The notes under the pieces are model-generated. The model did no database searches. It worked only from the letters and a program-made list of their open reading frames with translations, and was not told the origin of the DNA. This document shows positions 23,092 to 33,535 of a stretch of DNA of 64,000 bases, piece by piece; position 1 is the stretch's first letter; each line of letters opens with the position of its first letter. A program made the position numbers and the translations under genes. The stretch is from Sesamum alatum (Eukaryota > Streptophyta > Magnoliopsida > Lamiales > Pedaliaceae), in the NCBI GenBank assembly GCA_034509735.1, contig JACGWO010000011.1:12247866-12311865 (forward strand), given 5' to 3'.

Positions 23092-25185
23092 TATGCACTG
23101 TACATAATTTATTTTATTTTATCTCTTAACATTTTTTTGAGTTAATTAATTATAATTATATTATAAATTACAATAGTTAATAATTAATATACGTTAATTA
23201 TTAATATTAAATATATATAATAAATTAATAATTATTTTTATATTGATAGAATTTAAACTAATAATTAAAAGATTATGGAGCACATGAACTTTATCTCTGA
23301 GATTTTTAGAATTACATTTTATTTAGAAATTCCCTGCGGCCGCACTATAATTTAATATAAAATGAGTATTTTTCGTCCTTTCTTAGAAGATAAAAAAATG
23401 TTAACTCTGGGTTACTATTACTCGGTCTTTAAAAATTGTTAGGCTAACACTATTGCAGTTAATTATATATATATATATATATTGTAAATAGTATGTTTTA
23501 GAATAAAATAGATGAATTGTTACATACAAACACCTACGTCTTATCAAAATTAAAATAAGAAAAGAGTCATCATACTTCTCTATAGGAGAAAAAAAAACTT
23601 TTTTCTCCTCCAATGTAACCCAAGTGTAAAACAATAGATGAATGCGTTTTGAAGTGTTTGGATAGATGTAAGTCGAAAGTGTAGCGCATTTGATTGTGTG
23701 ATTTGATTGTAAGATTTCAAACGGTCATAATTTCTTATTTGATTGGAATTACGGGATGAATTATATACTATTTTGATCATCTTCAAAACGATAGTCTAAC
23801 CCCTTATTATCATTGTGAGGGGCCATCGTTTCTCGTGAAATTCTATTGTTTCAACCACTTTTCGGGTGATTCTTTAGAGTTTTTTATTTTTCAATCAATT
23901 TTAATTATTTTTCCTATTTTTTGGAGTTATCTTTTGGCCTAATACTTTTTCGCATTATTTCTAGCATGATAAGGTATTTTTGGGCCGAGTCTCGTGAGCT
24001 TTTGATAGAGTCTAAATTTTAGCCAGTTTCAAGCCTTTTTAACTATATATGATTAGCTGGTAATTCTGTTAAGAAATTCATTTAGCAATAGATTATTTTT
24101 ATTAAATTTTCAAGTTTTCTATAATATTGAAGACACGTTCTCATTACTTACTCTTAATTGCTTCCGCTTCATCACCAACAAAACCCATATCTATTTAAAT
24201 AGTCTTCTTTCCCCTACAAAATGAATGCTAAGTTGAGTTAAACTCATTACAACTATCTTTAGTACAAGAGTCTGATTAGGAATAATAATGGAGCGAGTTT
24301 GAGATGGATTTTGTCGGATCTGAGACTCACAGTACTTAATTTTTGCAAGACTCTAGACCTGTTCAACCCTGCCTCGCCTCTAGTTGGATCTGAGACTTGC
24401 TCCCACTATCTTGGATCCGCCTCCGCCTTGACTCGGCTCTAGACTTGATGGATCTAACCTGCACAGTCCGATTAAAATTTTTTTTTCTATTAATCAATAT
24501 AAGTTTTTAAAATAATTATTATTTTTGTTATGAATACTTACTAAGTTATTATTATATTAAAAATACAATTTAATTTAGCAAATATATATATATATATATA
24601 TTAAACAAAAGTTAATTTTTTTAAGTAAATTAAAAGTATTTATAAATATTATTTGGGACTGGTTCAAGTTCATAACAATCCATCTCCGTTGCTGAACCCG
24701 ATGATTTGGCATGAGACGGGTTGAAGCTATGTCTGCTTTACGTGTCCCATTTACCATCCCTAAATTCGACTGTAATCAAGTATCTCTCGCACTACAACTC
24801 GTCTAAACAGTATCTAAGTGAGAAGGTGGCTAAGCATTTATGAAATATCTTATAAGCTCCTATATCCTATAAGATTTTAAGAGCATAAAGATGTTGAATT
24901 TTATTTTAAAAATAAGTTTTTAAAGTGTATACATAAATAAGACATTATAACTTATAAGATGTTAGAGCTTATAAGATATTAGAGTATTTTGCAGGATAAG
25001 CTATAAGCTCTCCATACTGTACTAATATAGAAAAAGCTATTAAACTATTAGAAATTAAAATCATATAAATAGAATTTTGCTTTTGGAGGAAAAACGTCAA
25101 TTATACCAAGAGTAAAAATGCAATACTAACAGAATTATGAATGTTTTTTGATCTATTGAGTTAAGATTAAAAAACTTTAAAACGT
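23092..25185. repeat. Long direct repeat, copy 2, 3' portion
   Basis: Matches 12843-13280 and 14537-16195 in order. The Copia solo LTR present in copy 1 is absent here (empty site near 23520). Two (TA)n runs lie at 23464-23481 and 24583-24600. Similarity stops near 25190, where copy 1 instead joins Gypsy pol. No coding region. Confidence 0.75.
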
Positions 25186-26140
25186 TCTAAAAAAGGTTGG
25201 GTGGAGTAACTTTATTTAAAGAGTTCATGAGATCTAAAAATATCTTATGTTATAATCTTATAAACTCTTAAAAAAAAAAAAACTCAAACGATTTTCAAGA
25301 ATTTATAATGTTAAGTATCTTATAAGATATTTTTAAAAGCTTATAAGCTCAACCATTAATTACAATAATATTTAAGTGGAGAAATAAAAAACTTAACCAC
25401 TAACTCATTCTATTGATAATTACTTAGATAGTTCTCAATTTGTTCTGATTGGATTTTTTATTCTTAATTTTATTGTATCTTTTATTCCAATCAATGTATA
25501 TTACGATCTCGTTTATTTTGATGTATTAGTTTGAATAAGAAAATTAGTATAGGATAATATATCGTTTACTTTCATGTATTGGGGCTCTGTACAATTACAG
25601 GGTCTTGTATTAATTACTATTACACTTGCATAACTTATACCACCAAAGGTGATGGTATAAGTTATCATGTAATTTGTACAACAATAAATACAAGGGACAA
25701 AAGTCCATCTTACCCTCAAATAATAGTGGACTATGTGTCATTGATGGACTAATGGGTAATTTTGTTATCCAACACAAGTAAAAATACAACAAAGTAAAAA
25801 CTTCACAGATTTTATCATAATTTCATGATACATGTAAGTAAACACCTTATAATTTATACATGGTGTTTTATCATTCATTTAGTTCAAGATACTGTCCTCA
25901 AAATAAATGGAACCTACATATATAAAGATGACCTCATATATTTTACGTACCAATGCATGTATATATTAAATAATGTAAAAGATGCAATAAAATTTACAAT
26001 AAAAGTCCTCAATATTATTAAATTTGAAAATGATGGTCAAAGTCTTAAAGATGCTAAATCACATCAAAAACATGCAAAATGGGAACCAAAATAGAAATTG
26101 AGTATTGAAATTTGAAATACATGTCCCCAAACATCGAGTA
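25186..26140. other. Intergenic region upstream of BAHD gene 1
   Basis: AT-rich, with no recognised gene. It holds a perfect 12-bp hairpin (TAACTTATACCA at 25631-25642 and its complement at 25653-25664) inside what may be a small MITE. The 89-codon frame at 25825-26094 has no recognisable domain. Confidence 0.5.
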
Positions 26141-26147
26141 GTTGTAA

Positions 26148-26154
26148 ACCTACC
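26148..26154 (+). promoter_or_regulatory. AC-type MYB element
   Basis: ACCTACC, the AC-I element of phenylpropanoid promoters bound by R2R3-MYB factors, lies about 55 bp upstream of the TATA box of BAHD gene 1. Position and sequence fit a functional site, but a 7-base match can arise by chance. Confidence 0.45.
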
Positions 26155-26207
26155 ACTACCACTCCCAAGATTTCTATCCATCACTTCTCTTTCTCTCAGT
26201 TTCTCTC

Positions 26208-26217
26208 TATATATATA
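26208..26217 (+). promoter_or_regulatory. TATA box of BAHD gene 1
   Basis: TATATATATA about 87-96 bp before the ATG, in a CT-rich stretch typical of plant 5' leaders. Transcription would be expected to start near 26240. Confidence 0.6.
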
Positions 26218-26303
26218 CTGCCCTGCTTTCTTAGCTCTCCTCCATTAACTCACTCACGCCTTCTTCCTCCTCCATCTCTCTCTACCTCTACTTTTCCACA
26301 ATC

Positions 26304-27647
26304 ATGGTGACTTTCAAGGCTACTCACATCGTCCGCCCGGCGGAGCCGACCCCTGATGAGATTATGTACTTGAACGCCTGCGATCAAATCAAAGACATAT
26401 CCCACACGCCAACTATCTATTTCTACAAGCCCTCCGAAGCTTTGGGCGCCGGAGATGCTGTTCTCAGGCTGAAGGACTCGCTCAGCAAGGCCCTGGTCTT
26501 GTTTTACCCGCTGGCGGGGAGGCTGAACTGGGCGGCGGCAGGGGGAAGCAGGGTCGAGCTCCACTGCAATGGAAAAGGGGTCCCGATCTTTGAAGCTGAG
26601 TCGGAATCGAAGGTGGAGGATTTCGGTGATTTCACCCCAACTCCGGCGATACAGGCCCTGATTCCTTCGGTGGATTACACCACTCCTATTGATGAGATCC
26701 CTTTGGTTATAGTTCAGCTGACGAGATTCAGTTGCGGCGGAGTTAGCATTGGTCTTGGGATTTCCCATGTCATGGCTGACGGGCCGAGTGCTCTTCATTT
26801 TGTGGACGAGTGGGCGAAAATCTCTCGAGGTGCGGAGCCTATTGTTCCGCCATTCCTTGATCGAAAGGTGTTGGAAACAGATAAACCTTTGAGCTCGACT
26901 TTCGACCCGTCAGTTCTCCGCCCGCCGCCCACTCTTATAGGCCAGGAAGACAACCTGGAGCAGAGAAAGAAGCCAATCACCGTCGCGTTTCTCAATCTCA
27001 CCAAGCTGCAAATCGAGAAGCTCCGGAACAAGGCCAACCTGGATGTCAACAAAGAGACCAACAGCCGTGGCTACAGCAGATTCGAGGCGGTTGCGGCCCA
27101 CATCTGGCGGTGCACCAGCAAAGCCCGCGGCCACGTCGCCGAGCAGCAAACCAGCCTCCACTTCGTCGCCGATTTCCGGAACAAACTGAAGCCATCCCTG
27201 CCCAGAACCTTCTTCGGAAACGCCCTGATTCGAGTGGAAGCCACGGATAAATCCGGAAGCCTGCTCTCAAACTCCATCGGCACTGCGTCCAAGAAAATCC
27301 GTGAAGCTGTGGAGAAAGTTACCGACGATACTGTCAGAGCTTATCTCGACTTCCTCAAGGGCTTGCCGGACGTGGGCCGATTCAGGTCCCTGGACAACAA
27401 TGGCCGGCCGAAGGGCGATTTCTACGGGAACCCCAACTTGGCAATCATAAGCTGGACGGCGTTGCCGCTCTACGGCACAGATTTCGGGTGGGGGAAAGAG
27501 ATCCATATGGGGCCAGGATCCATGGGTTTCGACGGGAAAACCTTCATCATTCCAAGCCACGACGGCGATGGCTCCTTCAACATTGCAATATGGCTGCAGG
27601 AAGAGCATATGGGCACCTTCAAGAAATGCTTCTACGATGATATCTGA
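26304..27647 (+). CDS. BAHD acyltransferase, SHT/HCT-like, paralogue 1
   Basis: Encodes 447 aa in one uninterrupted frame, the usual length for BAHD enzymes (430-460). These cytosolic enzymes move an acyl group, typically a hydroxycinnamoyl group, from CoA to an amine or alcohol. Visible signatures are the N-terminal KATHIVRPAEPTP block, FYPLAGRL at 67-74, the catalytic HVMAD (H155, D159) and the structural DFGWG (393-397). The pattern fits clade V, close to spermidine hydroxycinnamoyl transferases. The SWxRLP motif of shikimate/quinate transferases reads SWTALP (A386), so the arginine that binds the shikimate carboxylate is missing. That favours an amine or other non-acid acceptor, but the substrate cannot be assigned. 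The start was chosen from the family N-terminus and the upstream TATA box. No intron is seen, although many HCT genes have one. The coding region is clearly more GC-rich than its flanks. An inverted paralogue lies at 49741-51096. Confidence 0.95.
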   Translation: MVTFKATHIVRPAEPTPDEIMYLNACDQIKDISHTPTIYFYKPSEALGAGDAVLRLKDSLSKALVLFYPLAGRLNWAAAGGSRVELHCNGKGVPIFEAESESKVEDFGDFTPTPAIQALIPSVDYTTPIDEIPLVIVQLTRFSCGGVSIGLGISHVMADGPSALHFVDEWAKISRGAEPIVPPFLDRKVLETDKPLSSTFDPSVLRPPPTLIGQEDNLEQRKKPITVAFLNLTKLQIEKLRNKANLDVNKETNSRGYSRFEAVAAHIWRCTSKARGHVAEQQTSLHFVADFRNKLKPSLPRTFFGNALIRVEATDKSGSLLSNSIGTASKKIREAVEKVTDDTVRAYLDFLKGLPDVGRFRSLDNNGRPKGDFYGNPNLAIISWTALPLYGTDFGWGKEIHMGPGSMGFDGKTFIIPSHDGDGSFNIAIWLQEEHMGTFKKCFYDDI

Positions 27648-28150
27648 GCAACAAATCAACTGTAATTTCTAGGTACACGAGGAGGATGAAGGATTCTTGT
27701 TTTTATTTCTTTCTTTCTTTTTTTTTTTTTCTAAATTTCTTTCTTTATTTCAATCCTCCCTTTTGTGTAGATCTGCTGTTAAACTAATTACTATAATGAA
27801 TCACCTTTTGTTATAAAAACTTCTATTAGTTGTCTGTTTAGTACTTTGGGTTCCTTTTCCTCAGCTTTCTCATTGTGTTTTTTATGTTTTCAGCTTAGAT
27901 TAGTTTACATGATTATGCTTCTTTAATGATGTTTGGTTTAGTTTGTTTAAGTCAATCTTGGTTGCTTGTTATTCTCACGCCTTAAATGGATTTTTTGTTC
28001 TGTGTTTCCTGGCTTTTGACATTTTAGTATTTTGTTTTTAAGGTTAGCAAATTAGTTAGATAATTTTTTAATTTTTCGAGATTTTTATCCATCAATCACT
28101 AGAGTTGCAAATCTTATCGAATATTTTTTTTTTAATTTTGGATTTTTGTT
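27648..28150 (+). other. 3' flank of BAHD gene 1
   Basis: A T-rich stretch (27690-27745) follows the stop codon. An AATGAATCA context near 27795 could serve as a weak polyadenylation signal; no canonical AATAAA stands out. No further gene is seen. Confidence 0.4.
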
Positions 28151-28159
28151 CTTGATCAA

Positions 28160-28482
28160 ATTACTGCCAGCATGAAACTAAATTTTTGTCCTACATCTTT
28201 TATATTCTAGTGTTTTAGTTCTTTATCTTTCTACTGTAGCAAATAGGTCATGTAACTTATAATTTATCACGATTTTTGTCCATTAAATTGATCAATGGGA
28301 ACAAAAGCCCCAAATTTTAAAAAACATATAAATCCGGTAATATTTGCAAATTCCGACGACTGAAAAACCAAAATATCGCAAAAAATATTAAAATTACAGG
28401 ACATATTTGCTACCTTAGAAAGATAAAGGATTAAAATACCAAAATACAAAAGATACATGACAAAAATTATATTTAATCCTTA
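28160..28482. repeat. Inverted-repeat MITE
   Basis: The left arm (TTTTTGTCCTACATCTTTT, then TTTAGTTCTTTATCTTTCTAC) is mirrored by the right arm (GAAAGATAAAGGATTAAAATA, then AAAAGATACATGACAAAAAT). Related direct copies occur at 46048-46310. No target duplication was identified. Confidence 0.6.
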
Positions 28483-28837
28483 TTCTTAACTCATGAAAAT
28501 TCTTACCCAAATTATTTTACTCAAACCCAACTAATTACATTGTGTAAGTGTATCACACCTGATCATATTTTTAAACTGAACGTCAATCAAAAAATAAATG
28601 TATTATATTTTATAATATAAATAATTTAAGGTTGAAATCTTTTGACAAAGCGATTTGAATAGAATATCTCCATCTAATCAATACCATTAATATTTTGAAT
28701 AATTATATCATTATGTATTGAAGTATTAAATGATCACAGCCGTTCATTTAATATTTCATAGCAAATTAAGGTAATATTTGCAGATGTAGGGTTGCCATAA
28801 ATGGACCAAGATTCGTATTATTGTCATAATTAATAAA

Positions 28838-30450
28838 TAGGGGTGGCAATACAAAATCCTGCCTGGATCGCCCATAATGGGGCGGGTTTGGATAAAAATA
28901 AAAAATGAAAATGGGTAGTGGGTCATAAAAAATAGGACCTGTTCGATTGGGGTGAGTTTTGGGTTCATGAGATTTGCCCGTGACCCGTCATAAAAGAATT
29001 AATTTAATATATATTTTTGAAATTTTGTATATAATTTAACTAATTTTTATATCCTTGACAAAGACCCCAACTTCATATTTAACTAATTTAACAATGCTTG
29101 ACAACCGAGTAAGATGAAGAAATTATTATTAATGTGCAATTAATATGGATTGTTTGGTTTTAAAAACTGCTATGAATTATGATTTGTTTATATTGTTATG
29201 GACAATCCGATTTATACTTGAGATTTTTTTTTTCTTTTTGGACTTGAATATTTGAGTTAGGTGATGGAATAATTTTATTTAGGAATAATTATATTTACAC
29301 CCCTTCACCTATTGTCCATTTACACAAATCACTTGTGCCTTTTGAAAAATTACAAAAATCACCCCTGGCAGCCTTTAAAACCCAAAAATACCCCTACTGA
29401 TTTGGTCAAACTTTACTATAAATTTTGAAGAACAAAAATGCCCTTAGGTGTGTTTCTGTAATTACCGAAAGATAGAGGGGGTATTAATGTAATGTCTATG
29501 AGGATGAGTAATATGACCCCATATATTTTTTTTATTATTTACATCAAATTTAAATTTAAATTTAAATTTAAATTATTTTATTAACTTTTTTTAATTTAAT
29601 CTCTATATGAAATTACAGATTTTAATAATTGAAATATTAAATTATTCAATTAATATATATTTATAAAGTTAGTTACTATGTTGTACATTTAAATTATAAT
29701 TATCACACTTGTATAAATATTTTAGATTTTTAAAATTAAAAAATTATTTATCCTCTATTTTATTTATAACTAAAATTAATAAATTATATCAAACTTAAAT
29801 TTAAGTTTAAATCATTCTATTAACTATTTTTATTAATAATTTCAAATAATTTATTCAAGTATGATATTTTTTTAATTTAAACTTATAATCTAGTAACTAA
29901 TTTTAGAAATATATATTAATTGAATAATTTAATATTTCAATTATTAGAAATTATAATTTTATATAGAGATTCAATTTAAAAAATTGATATAATAATTTAA
30001 ATTTAAATTTAAGTTTGATATAAATAATGAAAAAATATATGGGGTCATATTACTCATCATCATAAACATTACATTAACACCCCTCTACCTTTTGGTAATA
30101 ACAGAAACACCCATAAGGGCATTTTTGTCCATTAAAATTTATAATAAAGTTTGACCAATTCAATAGGGGTATTTTTGGGTTTTAAAGGCTGTCAGGAGTG
30201 GTTGTGTAAATGAACAATAGGTGAGGGGGTGTAATATAATTATCCCTTTGATTTATAATTGGTATGTTCAATTTTTCTTTTTATTATATCGGTGAAACAA
30301 TTGATATTTTTTATAAAAAAAAATCGAGTTTATCGAGTCAGACCCACCCGACAAAATTTGAACCGTGACGGGACGGAAAAGGGCGGGGCATAAAAATTAC
30401 CGAGGCGGGGCGGGTCCTAAATCCACCCCACCCGCCCATTACCACCCCTA
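28838..30450. mobile_element. Non-autonomous hAT element
   Basis: Ends are TAGGGGTGGCAAT (28838-28850) and ATTACCACCCCTA (30438-30450), inverted with one mismatch. GC-rich GGGCGGGT motifs sit just inside both ends, as in plant hAT elements. The 8-bp flanks TTAATAAA and TTAATAAT match at 7 positions, fitting the hAT 8-bp duplication. No transposase is encoded. A foldback element is nested inside. Confidence 0.8.
29282..30246. mobile_element. Large foldback element nested in hAT
   Basis: Almost perfect palindromic organisation over 965 bp. The left arm (ATAATTATATTTACACC, then TTCACCTATTGTCCATTTAC) is mirrored at 30190-30246, and inner arms around 29520-29580 and 29990-30050 share ATATGGGGTCATATTACTCAT-type words. 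The middle is very AT-rich. Short spacer arms would let a single strand fold almost end to end. No ORF. Confidence 0.8.
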
Positions 30451-31430
30451 TTAATAATGGTCATATTGAGCCCACATTTGCTATGACTTGTATACAAACG
30501 GATTCAATTTTTTTATTTTAAATTTTATATATCCTTTTATTTCATCTAATATAATTGTGATTACAAATATTATTTCATTTATTTTATAGGGTTTTCTTCA
30601 TAAATATATACTTGTAATTATGTAGATCGAGTATGTTCAGTTACTAATATACAATCAATTTCTCAACATCACAAAAAATAGTTAAAAAGAAACTCGAGGA
30701 TTTGAAATTTCTTGCAAAAATTTTGCAAGTCCTTTGCAGAACAATTCCACAAATGGCAGTAGTATGAAGGGACAAGTATAATACAGTGATTTTTTTACTT
30801 TTAACATTAAATTTCAGGATTGTACATATAAAAATATCAATTTTACCACTTGAGCAAGTCCGCGTTAGCAGAGATGCATGTTAATTTTATAGATAGTCAA
30901 TCTTTTTTTGATAGGAATTTTATATTTATTGGGTTTTAAGAAATATTAACATCAAATTTTGTACTTTATCCTTCTAGAGGGTTGAAAGACCATAAAGATC
31001 TTGTACTACTAATTAAGAATTTTTCCATCTAATTATTATTCAATTTATATGGCGGAAAGTTCCTCTGAAAATATCCTCAATATACAAGGTCCACGAATAT
31101 CAAGAGAAAATGGCGAGACCCAAACTTCAATTTGGGAAATCGTTGTCTTTACACTATAATAATTTTTTTAAAATATAATAATATACCTAACTAGCGACTC
31201 ATTTTATTTTATTTTTAAATGTGGCCGCAACGCCAGATCGTGACCCCCTTTTATTATTTTCAAATTTTTAATAATTTGTTTATTTTATCTAATTGTATAT
31301 TTATTTATTTTATTTTACTTACTAATTATAATTAATTCAATTAATATGTTACTGTACGACATTCTAATTATACAAATTTATAATTAATTTGTAATAACTA
31401 ATAAATTTGAAAATTTATATAAAAAATATA
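30451..31430. other. AT-rich intergenic sequence
   Basis: No gene or clear repeat boundary was recognised. A possible element end (TAGCGACTCATTTTATT) occurs at 31192. It partly resembles the reverse complement of 42606-42623 and might be the outer end of the Mutator-like element. Confidence 0.35.
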
Positions 31431-31439
31431 ATTATAAAA

Positions 31440-31714
31440 TTTAATAATGCTATCGGTCCCACAATTACATCTTTGTTGTTGTCGCCTAGGTTGCCGTCTT
31501 TTCGGACTTGATGGTTCATTTTGTTCTTGATCATCATAATGGGCCTGGATTTGAAACCGACTTGATGATGTTGTAGAACTCGACTCTATTGGATCACGAT
31601 ATGCACTAAATGATAGAAATTGGATAGGTGACATTATGTGCTGGTGTATATGTTTGATTGATGCGAAAATCAAGGTTAAGTTCAATATTTGTGTGATGAC
31701 CTTCTGTATGTACT
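31440..31714 (-). pseudogene. C-terminal part of transposon-linked PMD-type ORF
   Basis: The minus strand reads SPKRRQPRRQQQRCNCGT, resembling the basic tail of plant mobile domain (MAIN-like / 'phosphatase 7 long form' type) proteins often found with Mutator-like elements. The more N-terminal part lies at 38812-39290 on the same strand. The two were separated by the Copia insertion at GTACT. In-frame stops are present. The family assignment is tentative. Confidence 0.45.
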
Positions 31715-32958
31715 TGTTGGAAATACACAAGTTGTCACAGAAACAATCGTAGTAATCGTTTTGAAAATACAAACAGGTTTTACAAACAGTTTTGAAACCA
31801 AAACACAAGAAACACGTTGGAACCAAATAACACGAAACAGTTTGAAATACTATTATAGCGATAAAGTAAAACTTACTATGAGAATTGTATCGTAACAATT
31901 CTCGGTCCAATGATATGAACAAACCGAATCACAGATATAATCTGTTTGCCTTGAAGAAATTATACGTCGCGTACCGAATGTGCACACGGGTACTACGCAA
32001 CTTCTTCCAGGATAAGACGGTTTCAGTTCTAACGGTATGCACTTTACCTAAGAACACCTCGAAACAACACTCAGTAGCCTTTGGGAAACTGAAGCTCAAA
32101 ACTCGGAAATTGCAGGACAAACACTCTCGGAGTTGAGAGAGAAATCCGAGGGAAAGAGAGCAAAAGAGAGAGGAATACGTGTTGTTCGTTTTCATCGTTG
32201 GTGTCTGGTGTGTTCTGTTGAAGTGAGCCCGCAGCCTTATATAGGCAAGACTATCAGCGGTTACAACTTTCGCATTAATTACCATCATTAGTGCAACATT
32301 AAACCACCATTAAAGTTGACATAAGTAGCCATTAACGGCATTTAAAACGGTTTTAAATACAGGTTTAAAAGCCATTAAACGCTATTAAAACCAGGCATTA
32401 AAACTAGCTGAAACTAAATACTGGAGTTTCAAGTTTGTAATAAATCAACATTTAATCCAGGTTTAAAATCTGGTATTAAAGCACTATTAAAACGAGTTTT
32501 AAAACAGATTTTAAAACCATTTGATAGTCATAAATGCACTGGGTTTTATCAGATAAATCCAAATATTTTTGCTGCAAAAAGATAGATACTGAGACTGAGA
32601 CATTAGCGCCCGCGCCCGCGCCGGAGTCGGGCGGCGACAGCGCACGTATGGGGCAACCCCATGTTCACTCTAGTCTCCGTAACACTTCAAACATATATTG
32701 AACATTGAACTTCATATAAGGAGTTTAAGTTATCCTTAAACTATCAATGTAGGACAACATTCACTGTAAAACACTCATCCCCACATACATCTTTACATCC
32801 TTATCAAAGCTCCACACTTTCTCATCATATTCCTATGTAGGACAAGTGTAATCCCTCTATTTCTCTCACCATCTAATCTATGGATTCATGTGTAATTGAA
32901 CCTATGTTTTAGAATAATTTGTTGTTATAAATTAACATTATAAATATCAATTACAACA
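31715..32958 (-). repeat. 3' LTR of Copia element
   Basis: 1244 bp, closely similar to the right LTR. It contains a TATATAAGG promoter motif (minus strand) near 32235 and a GC-rich block at 32605-32668. Confidence 0.93.
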
Positions 32959-33535
32959 ATCCCCCATAAATCCATGGATTTGAACTCAAGCTTCTGTGAT
33001 TTGCTTTCAGTAACGGTACCTCCCGGTTTGAACCACTACCTAAGTTATCTAACGTCAGCTGTCACCGGGTCAAATGGAACTAAGCCTTGAATTTGAGCCC
33101 GTGGTTGTGACAGCGTCTGTTAGTAACAACAAGCCACCGGCTTTGTGTTGATCTTTAGGGTTGACACGTTAAGCCATGTGTCCTGATCCTGTTCGTTGAA
33201 TGTTTTCAGGAATACCCCCATTCCTTAGTTGCGGCCAAACAGCTACATTCATTTAGTTGGGCGTCTCCAGGGATGCACTGCTTAGCATCTCGTCGATAAA
33301 GACTTGACCCCATTTAGAGTTAAAACCCTTACTATACTTGTAGTAACAACACCTTCCAGAATTACAGGGGACAGACTCCAGATACAAAATATCAGTCTAT
33401 TTTTAGGTGCTCGGATGTCCCCTACGACTTGTTAATACCACATTGAACCTTCTTTATTGGATCTCCACTTGGAAGGTTGGGTTGCTATCGTAGTTATATC
33501 ACTGAGGGGTTCAGTCACATCCCCAATCTGGATTT

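Noticed and set aside
25825..26094. 89-codon frame upstream of BAHD gene 1
   Set aside because: No domain, strongly AT-biased residues, and no promoter or conserved copy.
26250..27659. Several minus-strand open frames opposite BAHD gene 1 (and plus-strand ones opposite gene 2 at 49651-51231)
   Set aside because: They are shadow frames of GC-rich codons in the conserved BAHD gene; they carry no domain and no promoter context.
32605..32668. GC-rich block considered as a CpG island or rRNA fragment
   Set aside because: It recurs at the same position in other LTRs of the family and has no rRNA similarity by eye; it is an LTR module.
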